This document shows positions 54,046 to 64,000 of a DNA stretch of 64,000 nt, piece by piece. The DNA is taken from positions 4,882,194-4,946,193 of the forward strand of contig NC_066852.1 of the NCBI RefSeq assembly GCF_001640805.2. The letters run 5' to 3'. The DNA comes from Lates calcarifer (taxonomy: Eukaryota > Chordata > Actinopteri > Centropomidae). Position 1 is the first letter of the stretch. Each line of letters starts with the position of its first letter. The translations under genes and the position numbers were made by a program. Below the pieces are notes generated by a model. The model worked only from the letters and a program-made list of their open reading frames with translations. It did not search any database and had not been told where the DNA came from.

Positions 54046-54213
54046 CACCCTGATGGCCAAGTGCTTATGGCGCGTACCATGTGGCCTTAGTGCCCTGAGC
54101 AGCTGGACCCCGGTCAGACCTTTGCTGCATGTCATTCCCCTACTCTCTCTCCTTGTTTCCTGTCTCTCTTCACTGTCCTGTCCAATAAAGGGAAAAAGCA
54201 CAAAAACAATAAT
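54046..54213 (+). mobile_element. tRNA-derived SINE
   Basis: The head at 54049-54120 has an A-box-like TGGCCAAGTGC and a degenerate B-box CCGGTCAGACC. The body CTTTGCTGCATGTCATTCCC, then CTCTCTCTCC and TGTCCTGTCCAATAAAGG, ends in an A-rich tail. I recognise this as a common teleost tRNA-derived SINE. It is not a functional tRNA gene. Confidence 0.8.
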
Positions 54214-54979
54214 ATATATAAAAAGAGTTGATTCACATAAAAGCCTTTGGAAAGTATATGAGTTATGCCTAACACAAATAGTTGTTGAGCCAAGTACAAT
54301 TTAACTGTATATAATTTTGAAAAATGGCATGATGCGAGCATGGTGAGAAAAATGAAGACCACCACTGTGTATTTATAAAATGTGAATATTTCCAGAAAAA
54401 AAGATGTAATATCAGAGAGAGTTTCTTTCTCTTGTGCCCTACTCTAATTTGTGCCAATCTGTTCTTATTACACCCAAGAGCCTGCCATTTGGAAACAAAG
54501 CCACAGATATTTTTTGCAGCAAAATGTCTCAACAGGAAGTGTAATTAAAATAAATAATGGTTACAGAAGCTCTCTAGTTGTCTTAGAAACTGGTAGCCAA
54601 CCAACAGCAACTAAAGCGTACACCTTGGGCAGGGGAAATGTGTGTGTATAATAACAGCTGTCAAACCATCAATGCTAAATGCTCACTCATACCACATCTA
54701 CAGGGAATAAAAGGCAGCTGGAAGTGTTATTCAGGAAGAAGAAAAAAGTGTTTATTCAGGGAAACAGATGACAAAATTCTTTAATGTTATATCTATAAAA
54801 ACAAACCTATTCATCACTACAATTACTACCAAACTACATAATATAGACAAATGTGCCTTAATTCAGAAATATTCTTATGCCCCGCTACTTTGTCTTTCAC
54901 TTTGTGCTGCTTTTTGCTTAAAATAGTTTTTCTAGATGAGTATATTTCATTTAGTGACAAAAGTGACTGTGAGCTTTAG

Positions 54980-55168
54980 ATTCTGCTCGAGTTTCTGCTC
55001 TTAAAGGAAGTTTTCCTTGCACTGTCGCTAGTGCTTGCTCTTGTGGATTTGTTGGTCTCTCTCTGTAATACTATTTTAAGAGTATGGTCTAGACCTGCTC
55101 TATATGAAAAGTGCTTGAGATGACTGTTGTTGTGATATGCGCTATATAAATAAAATTGAATTGACATG
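54980..55168 (+). repeat. LINE/SINE-type 3' tail, copy 2
   Basis: Contains TTAAAGGAAGTTTTCCTTGC, CACTGTCGC, AGAGTATGGTCTAGACCTGC, TATATGAAAAGTGCTTGAGA and GCGCTATATAAATAAAATTG, ending in TTGAA-type repeats. The last third recurs at 16684-16768. Confidence 0.75.
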
Positions 55169-55744
55169 AATGAATAGATATTCATGGATTCAGAATGCTC
55201 ATTAAAAGGGAATTGACCACTAACAAGAAACTGACCTGATTCTATGAAGAAATCAATTCACCCATGAGACTATATCAGCACCACTTCCACAATCAAATAA
55301 GGCCTACACATTAATGTCAGGACCTGTTTGTTGGCTGGATTCTACAGGGCAGAGAAATTCACAGATGAATCTCTGTTTTAGGAAATATTTACAGAGCCCC
55401 TTTGTCTGTATCCCCATCTTTGCTACGCAATAATATTTTATAATCAAACTTCTATATCCATGCGGAGGAGGAGAAAAAAGAAGCCGGAGGAAACATGTTT
55501 TTGTTCATACACACACACCTTAAACAAATTCATTATCACTTAATAGTTCAAACGCTCCTTGGGCACATTTACAGTAAAGAAAAGGGTGAAACACATTGTA
55601 TAAAATGTGTGACTTGTATGAAATTTATATAAGAAGGTGGAAGCAACATAGCATACATATGTGCCACCTGTACTAGTTGTCAGGGTGGAATTAACTATGA
55701 TTTTTTTGTGTGAATAAAAGGCAAACAATGTATTGAGTTCATAT

Positions 55745-55802
55745 TAATGTAAATTTCCCCATTGTGGGACTAATAAAGGATTATCTTATCTTATCTTATT
55801 AA
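55745..55802 (+). repeat. LINE 3' tail with (TTATC)n
   Basis: AAATTTCCCCATTGTGGGAC then TAATAAAGGATTATC and repeats of TTATC. This is a common teleost LINE 3' end (recalled); the rest of the element is missing. Confidence 0.65.
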
Positions 55803-56970
55803 TGTGCATTTGTAAGGTAAAATTGTGGCCTCTACAAGTATCAATAGAAGCATAGGGACACAGATATACAGAACAAATACTGGATGTAAGCCACATATTT
55901 TTAACAAAAGAGACAACATTCACAGAGAAGACAAACCCTTAAAACTGCCTCCAGTGGTAGGTCTAACGGCTGTGTTTCACCTTCCTAAAAATAACTAATT
56001 ACCACTTGACATGTGAACACCACATCAATTTCCTTAAGTCATTTTGTGTGGAATGTTTCATCACTCTACTTACTAACCCTTAACCCTCACCCTCTCCATA
56101 TGCTAACCAAAAGAATGACTACAATCAGAGAAGGATCAAAAAAAAAAAAAAAAAAAAATCTAGAATTTATTTCTTTAATAAACTTTGCCAACAAACTTAA
56201 TATTGCTAAGGTTGTTCTTCAAAGACGTCAGCCTGCGGTTTTCTTTAATTTCTATCGATCGATCTTTTGCTCTGTCATATCCCGAACTCTTTATAATATC
56301 ACATTACAGTGTTATCCTATTTTCATACTGAGCAGCAGCTGGCATCAGAATATTTATATCATGGTGCATATGTTGTGTTAAGCAGGCAGTGGCATAATAT
56401 GAGCAGTTCTTCTATGTAAGCAATACATGAGCATGTCATTTTATATGATGTAATCCCTGTGATGTCCATTGTAATTGTGGGATTGAAATATGTAACTGCA
56501 GGCATTAACTACTCTCTGTACCAGCTTGAGGAGCTCCCACTGAGCAAACTAACAGTTAGCAATGTTGTCACCTATCCACCAGTGCAATGTGCATCATAAT
56601 AGATTATGCAAAGGTTGTTTTGTCAGCTTAAAAGGGGAAGAAGATATTGGCCTTCTGTTCCTGCCAGCCATTTAATTCCTGTATGACTTGTGCCATATGC
56701 CCTTTAAAGCTCGAGTGGTCGTTTAACATGCACCCTAAATATTAACCACCGTGGCTTCAGTCAATTACCATCTGTCTGTGTGGAGAGAGACTGGCTCATT
56801 TTCACCTGACTTTGGAAAGAAAAAGTTATGTGTGAGAGAGTTGAGGCTGTTATTCAAACACCTTTCAGTGTCAATAATGACATTCATAATTATGGACAAC
56901 ATTTACCTTTAGATTTGTTTGCCAGAAGGATCGTGGACATGGATGGATTCAAGTTTACAGTTTGCAGTAA
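55803..56970. other. Intron, no exon recognised
   Basis: Includes a poly-A tract at 56139-56158. 56560-56790 is of higher complexity and might be conserved; no comparison was possible. Confidence 0.45.
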
Positions 56971-56974
56971 AGTA

Positions 56975-57726
<752 letters not shown>

Positions 57727-58475
57727 TAATATATAACACTTGGTGTGACTGTGAACCATGTAGTTTTATCCTCCTTAAGCACAGTCTCATTATTTAATAG
57801 CCATACCTCGTATTCAACTTTGTTTTTTGTTTGTTTCTTTTATATTAAGCCAATGACTTTTATATAGATAAAAAAGGGGAAAATACATGCAGACAAATTC
57901 TAATAAACAATTAATTATAATATTGACTTTAATTAGTGAATCAAAATGAAAAGCAATAACAATGAATGACATAAAGAGTCTTTTAATTACAAGTTTAAGC
58001 TATTTAATTTACTTCAAATGAACTTTTTTGGACTAAGAGACGTTAACTTTGTTCCACAAGGACCACCTTAATCTCATTCTAGGTGTTGAAAATATAATTA
58101 CTGGTTGTAAATGTTCGAAGAGAAAACTGGATCAATTAAGAGCATATAGAATAAACACTTATTGTAGAAACAACACAAGCCAAAAACTGAGGATTTGTGT
58201 AAAGTTGTTGCTACAACATCAAATGCCACCTGAAGACCTCAGTGTTTAGATGGGTTTCTATGCTGCTGACTCCAGCTGGTGTTTTGTTTTAGTCTCAGAG
58301 AGTGCCACCCTCAGTGGCCTCACCTGGCCACAACTGCACTCATTGAGTAAACTGGAGGTGACTGTGGCTAAAAGTCCATGACACTTGACCACAGGGTGCA
58401 CTGTCACATTCAGCTCCTCAGCGTGTTTCAGTTTCTCTCCCTCCTATGTCCCCATCCACTTGTTCTCTGTGTAGG
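57727..58475. other. Intron, no exon recognised
   Basis: AT-rich sequence with nothing recognisable. Confidence 0.5.
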
Positions 58476-59367
58476 CTCTACAGAGTAAACAGACCACTGC
58501 TCTTCCCCACTGAAGGCTCTTTTTTTCATTTTTCTTTTTGCTTTGTATTTCCCACCTGTCCTAATGTACATTTACTTGGTTTACATTTCTCTTTGTTGCT
58601 CTGTAAGACATTTGTTTTGCTGACGCTACACAATATTGTTCTAATAATAGATATATCATGTTCGAATAAATCATTACACTATTCAAGTGTCAGTCATATT
58701 ATATGCTTACATTGTTGTTCGTACATATGTATAGACTAGTGATTCCTTCTTGTTGCTAAGGGCACCTCAAAGGACAAGATGGGATCTGGAAAAAAATGTG
58801 TGAACCAAGTTACACCCAATCACTGATGCTGACACCATGGCTCTGCAGAGTAAACAGACCACTGCTCAGTTCTCCCACTGAAGGCTCTTTTTCTTCATTT
58901 TTCTTTTTGCTTTGTATTTCCCACCTGTCCTAATGTACATTTACTTGGTTTACATTTCTCTTTGTTGCTCTGTAAGACATTTGTTTTGCTGACGCTACAC
59001 AATAAAAACACATATTGTTCCTAATAACTAGAGTAGATATAATGCATGTTCGAAGTAAATCATTACACTATTCAAAGTGTGCAGTCATATTTATGCTTAA
59101 TTGTTGCTTGTCAACAGCACCTTGAAGTAAAGTGTTTGTTGTACACAGTGAGCAGGATATCAGGTATAAAGTATATTAGTGCTACAACTCAGGCAACATA
59201 AATATGACTATGTCAGTGTTTCCAGGTGGGAGGCCAGTGAGGGATCAGCTCCTTGTCACTAGACTAGTGATTCCTTCTTGTTGCTAAGGGCACCTCAAAG
59301 GACAAGATGGGATCTGGAAAAAAATGTGTGAACCAAGTTACACCCAATCACTGATGCTGACACCATG
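58476..59367. repeat. Imperfect tandem duplication
   Basis: Copy A (58476-58839) and copy B (58841-59367) start with CTCT(A/G)CAGAGTAAACAGACC. They share the long block around TTCCCACCTGTCCTAATGTA and a 107-base end (58733-58839 and 59261-59367) that I read as identical. Copy A lacks the roughly 150 bases at 59106-59260 and has many single-base losses relative to copy B in 58630-58710. Confidence 0.9.
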
Positions 59368-59499
59368 TGTACTGAAGGAGAGGCTGTTGACAGTCTCCTC
59401 TGCCAAGTCCTCCATAGGTTGTCTGCCCCTACCCTTGGATAGAACCCATAGGACTGTACCAGTGACAGGCCTATTGGACCTTCATTGTCATGATGATGA

Positions 59500-59745
59500 T
59501 GATGATATGACCGATGACCTCTGTCATCGTGGTTACAATAATGTTTACACCTGGTTAAGGTTATGGAAAATCATAGGTTAAAAGAAATGACAAAAACTAC
59601 TGGTTTCACACAGGAAACAAACAATGGTCTCCGGTGTTTTGTTGACCCATCCATGCATTGTTCTGTATAAAATCTGACCACCTACTTTATTCCCATCATA
59701 ATTTCTATGGCTGCTAGATGTAGTCTAACAATAAGTTTTTTTCTC
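59500..59745 (+). repeat. Dispersed repeat family R, copy 3
   Basis: Shares CATCGTGGTTACAATAATGT, a CCTGGTTAAGGTTATGG block, GTTTTGTTGACCCATCCAT and CATAATTTCTATGGCTGCTA then GATGT with 23245-23570 and the inverted copy at 16778-16965. A short (GAT)n run at its left edge follows CATTGTCAT. Confidence 0.62.
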
Positions 59746-60255
59746 CATTTGCCTAAAGGTAAAATAATTTATTTTTTATTTTATTTTATTTTTTACCAAA
59801 CTATGAAGGTGGTGACTTAAATGAAATCAAGTCAGAATTAGTACAGACACTAATCTGACAAGACACTACCCTTTTTTTTCCTCAGTGGCAGAGATAATTA
59901 GACCTTTGTTTATAGACCTTTACTAAACAGGACTTTATTTCTGAAGCCCCTCTTTTTCATTTATTTGATCATATCTTCGTAAGAAGCCTCTGTGTTGTCT
60001 AATTTGCCCCATCTTAATTTGCTGTTAATGCAAACTCAACACTGTTGTCTTGGTAAGTGTTGCGTGTCAAGAGGATCAGCCCTCCTTAATGATCATTACC
60101 CTTCTGTTACAAGAAAACAACTTGTATCATTTCATTTTAGAATATCCTGCTGTGCTTCCTTGTATTATTAATTCTCTGCTTCCCAACTGATATGAGGTCA
60201 AGCCTGCATCTGCATCTAACATTCTGCCTTCATCACTGTCCTCTGCTCCTGTTCC
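59746..60255. other. Intron, no exon recognised
   Basis: Contains a (TTTTA)n tract at 59768-59793. Nothing else was recognised. Confidence 0.5.
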
Positions 60256-60259
60256 AGTC

Positions 60260-60650
60260 TGTTTGTTCAGATAGTCAGGATTTTTCCTGTATCGCTAATG
60301 CTGACATGATACATGGTATCATTTGAGCAATTATTACATTCCTCTGCGCTGACCATCACTGGTGGCAGCACCTTTAATTGTGATATGATATCATCCCTCA
60401 TGTGAGATGCACAGAATAAGCTTCCCTCAGACAATTGTGACTTCCCTGTAAGCAGACTAATTAAAAGACTGCTGACATTTGATAAGAAACAAGCTATAAT
60501 GAAAAATAATGGGCGTGCAGAAGGGATGCTTCTGCCCTCATGGGCAGCAGAGGAACTAAACATCCTCATTACTGGATAGAAGGTACATCCAAATTTATCA
60601 ATAATCCTTAAAATTTGCAAACCCCAAAAACTTACCAAACAAGACACGAT
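60260..60650. other. Candidate conserved non-coding element
   Basis: A 390-base block without simple repeats and without a transposon signature, open on the minus strand for 126 codons (60647-60267). The open frame has no recognisable domain and no splice support. IgLON introns are known to be rich in conserved non-coding elements. This is a suggestion from sequence texture only. Confidence 0.25.
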
Positions 60651-62917
60651 TCATTTGCATTTAAAATGTTAAATATTAAATATTTCATCAAAACACCTCA
60701 AACATGTATTCACATTCAATTATCTTTAACAGAAGTTGCCATTAATAGGCACCTATGTAAACACATACAATAATCTCTTAGAGAAAATGTAAAACTATAA
60801 ACAAAAATAAAGTGAGAAATTAAATAAATAAATATGATCCAAATACCAGGAGTCAAATTATCCGTACAGGTCTCCTCTCCTTTACAAAAATGCTTTCATT
60901 TGACTGTGTACGTTCAGACACTAAATGAGATACATTTCACTAATACCTGGAAAAATGGAGGGAAACTTTTGACTGGCATGTTGTAGCTGTAATATACATA
61001 GTCTTCTGTCCTATGTAATTTTGCAGAGTGAGTCAATTAATGGAAAATGGCATACTGAATAATTGCAGGCATGATTGTGTGAGTGTAAAGATAGCCACAC
61101 AGACAACAAGTGACTTCCCACTGCAAAAAAGAGCAGTTTGCACCTTGTTATTTGAAAGCATTAGAGCTTTAGCAACCTAGCACCAGGAGCACTACACATC
61201 AAATGCAACATAAAAGAGCAGTTTTGCAATTGATTTTATTAAGAACCAAGGGGCATGATTCATTACAAGTGCCATCAGCAACATTTCTAAGCCACAGCAG
61301 CCTCACACAAATATCCTCTATAAGGAAATGCTTGTGTGCAGGGTAAATGTACAGATTCTGTATAATCCCACTGCACATTTATGGCAGTCACATATATCCC
61401 CCTCTGATCAGTTTGTATTTGTGTATGTGTGTGTGTGTGTACGAAAGAGAGAGAGAGAGAGAGAGAGAGAAAGCTTAGCTCTATGACTCATCATCAGCTA
61501 CTTAAGAAAAAAAAAACAAACAAAAAAAAAAAAACAGCACCATTAGGCTACACGACCTGCTAGTTAGCATTAGCAACTGAGCCATTAGTGAGCAAAGCTT
61601 ACAGAAAATGGTATGGATTCATGGCGATGCCACCAACAATGTTTATTACACAGTGCCCCGATATGTCATTTTGCAATTATCTCCATTTCAAAAGCATTAG
61701 TACAAAACAGAATGGCAAGATGTCACCACTGCATAAAACAAACTGAATAGCTGATACTAATCCATTTACTCATCTATCCATGTTTTCTGAGCAAATAGAT
61801 AATGATCTTTCAAATATTTATCATACTGGGAACACTTCGGTGTTTGAGCTTCTCAGTTTGCTAATTATTAAATAAATAAATAGTCAGACATTCAGACATG
61901 CTGTCTCATTCTGTAATACATTTAGTGATTCCAGATTAGTTGACCTACTTTTTTCAGCCCTTCCACCTTATCACTGTGTTTTTACTGGTTTAATTTCCAG
62001 CAAATACCAGTATTATCAATTCAAAACATCTTGTCAAAGGTACTGAACAACTTTACGGATGGGTGTGAAAAGCATAATATTTAAATACCATCTGCAGTGC
62101 ATGCATTAACTCACTATTTATTCATTCAGTTACATCCAGCAACCCTGACTGTTCTCAATTCTCAGGTTTTCACCTCACAATTCTTTTTCTTCACTGTGTA
62201 CTACTACTTGCTTTGGTTCATGTGTTTTAGGGGGAATGTAATACCAGGTAAATCACTTTTTTAATTAGCATAGTAAACATTTATTGTTGAGCGTACATGA
62301 AAAACATGTACTCTTTTTCATTTGTTTCCCCTGCAATATTTTTCCCTTGTACAAAAAATGCTTTCATGAAGGTTTAGAAAGATCAACGTGTGAGTGAAAT
62401 AATTAAAAAGCCAATGCTATTTTGAACCATGAGACAGGATGTGCTTTCATGCAAAGTGTTTTACACTCTTCTTCTTATTCATCCTACACACCTACAGCCT
62501 GCACATTCACAGCCTGATGCCGTTGAAGCTAACAATCAGGGGGCAATTTGTGTTCAGTGTCTGACATGGAGGAGCTGTGGATCAAACCATTAACTTGACC
62601 ATGCAACAAGCTCTGCCATCTAAGCTGAGGAGTATAATTTAGGCACCGTGGCTGTATGTTTCCTTCAAGACATATTAGCCAAAGCAGATTACTTGTCTCA
62701 ATAATTTGTAGAAGGCAGGGTTGATATTATATGTGTCAACAACAGAACTGCAGTCTTGTAGCAGGAAACAAACCAGGGCCCCTGTTTCCAAACAATGATC
62801 AGTCTTAGAGGTTAAAAGTTTTTCTAAAAAATGTCTAAATATGTGTGAACTTAACATAACTTTGCATATTTATCTGCATATGTAAGCTGTGCTCTATATT
62901 ATAAATATAAACATGAC

Positions 62918-62981
<64 letters not shown>

Positions 62982-63139
62982 TATGTTTTAACTATAAATG
63001 ATAATTATTCACATTGAAACTAACATACAGCAGTGACAGTTCCACTAAGTACAGTATGAATATACAGGACACTGACTGTGAGCATCACAAGTCTTCCAAC
63101 ACAAATGACCATCCAGGTCACAGGAGCATGCCAGTGGCA
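60651..63139. other. Intron, simple repeats only
   Basis: Holds (TG)n at 61421-61440, (GA)n at 61446-61470, A-rich tracts at 61505-61534 and a (TAA)n run at 62918-62979. No exon was recognised. Confidence 0.55.
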
Positions 63140-63325
63140 AGTATACTGGAGCTTATTCATCATAGTAACAATAATAAACATGTGGTTAATGACCCACCCA
63201 TTCACCTCAACCTATTCCTAACATGGACTTTCTCGCTCTTCATACTACATCATCTGCTTTGTTCCAGTTATGATTACTACGACTGCTAAATGTCACAAGG
63301 CGTAACTGTGGGCCATAATAAGCTG
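63140..63325 (+). repeat. Dispersed repeat family R, copy 4 (most diverged)
   Basis: It reads TTCATCATAGTAACAATAAT, AAACATGTGGTTAATGACCC and TTATGATTACTACGACTGCT then AAATGTCAC and AACTGTGGGCC, in the same order as the other copies, but the middle is shortened. Confidence 0.5.
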
Positions 63326-64000
63326 CTGCACAGACAACCTAAAGGCTGATTTTTTTACAGGACAGTCTCAAGTACCATGATATTATCATTTCTGTATTAT
63401 ATCTGCTGTTTAAGCATGTGGCAAACAACATTCACAGCATAAAAAGAACAGAAAAAATATGCAACAGGAAAGTCTTATTTCAGCCCAAACAAATCAATAT
63501 GTTTGACAAGAGGGAGCATTATGGCAACACTGATCTACTTTGAATCCATTTGTCTGTATTTATTTTATTTTCTTATGTTTAACACTAAATGCTCTTAGGA
63601 AATACCTCTCAAGCTCAGGAGGGTTCCTAAGTTGAATTTATGGTCATTGTATCCATCCAAAATGTTCTATAAAATCTGAGTAAAAATCAGTGAGAAAGAA
63701 AGAGGAAAAAATATGTAAGAATCAATTATTTTAATTATTCAATTATTTTTACCTTAGTTTAAGGTCACATATATACATTTTGAGTTTTGATATGAGACCC
63801 GGTTGCTTCCCTAAATCCCTAAATTTGTTGATGTCTAGAAATTCAAGCAACTTACATCTAATCAAAACTGGTTTAGGTGAAAAAATGAGATCTGGCAGTA
63901 TGGGCACAAAACAAAATCAGTAAATTATTATTATTATTTTTTTTTAACTTTAACATTTTTGCTTAATTTTGCTCATTGCCCAGTTTAGGCCAGACTTCAC
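63326..64000. other. Intron, nothing recognised
   Basis: AT-rich sequence without exons or recognisable repeats to the end of the window. Confidence 0.5.

Noticed and set aside
54046..54120. tRNA-like sequence with A and B box
   Set aside because: It is the head of a SINE with the usual body and tail; the B box is degenerate and no cloverleaf is evident.
60267..60647. 126-codon minus frame as a possible exon or gene
   Set aside because: No Ig features, no splice sites in suitable phase and no domain; treated only as a possible conserved non-coding block.

Overview
This is a stretch of vertebrate nuclear DNA, almost certainly from a ray-finned (teleost) fish. It is AT-rich, with short phase-conserved exons in long introns, many dinucleotide microsatellites, and the worn transposon mix typical of teleosts: Tc1/mariner, L2-like LINEs, Ty3/Gypsy, a tyrosine-recombinase retroelement and a tRNA-derived SINE. 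There are no operons, CRISPR arrays or other prokaryote-type features. Nearly all open frames longer than 60 codons are chance or transposon-derived.

Only two protein genes are visible, both cut off at their 5' ends by the window. They are the 3' halves of two IgLON-family genes (GPI-anchored, three-Ig-domain neural cell adhesion molecules) arranged tail to tail. The plus-strand gene has its last four coding exons at 3100-3228, 4341-4461, 5065-5216 and 10045-10145. The minus-strand gene has its last four at 44668-44531, 43861-43741, 42901-42749 and 42366-42266. Paired exons have matching phases and near-identical lengths (129/138, 121/121, 152/153, 101/101 bp), so the genes are paralogues. 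In tetrapods the IgLON genes NTM and OPCML lie tail to tail, so this is probably the fish NTM-OPCML locus. I could not decide which gene is which from these exons. The two proteins would act at the outer face of neuronal membranes as homo- and heterodimeric adhesion molecules.

Layout: 1-3099 is intron; 3100-10145 is the plus-strand gene; 10146-42265 is a 32-kb intergenic region with no gene and many repeat relics; 42266-44668 is the minus-strand gene; 44669-64000 is best read as a long upstream intron of that gene. That intron holds a Gypsy-type solo LTR with target-site duplication, a Gypsy RNase H relic, Tc1-like relics, a SINE, an internally deleted mariner and an indel-rich tandem duplication.

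Points most worth checking: the minus-strand gene has one extra base in its third visible exon, which breaks a highly conserved Ig domain (sequencing error or real lesion); its preceding intron uses a GC donor; the tandem duplication at 58.5-59.4 kb looks partly like an assembly artefact; and several dispersed repeat families have two to four copies inside the window. I found no previously undescribed molecular system.
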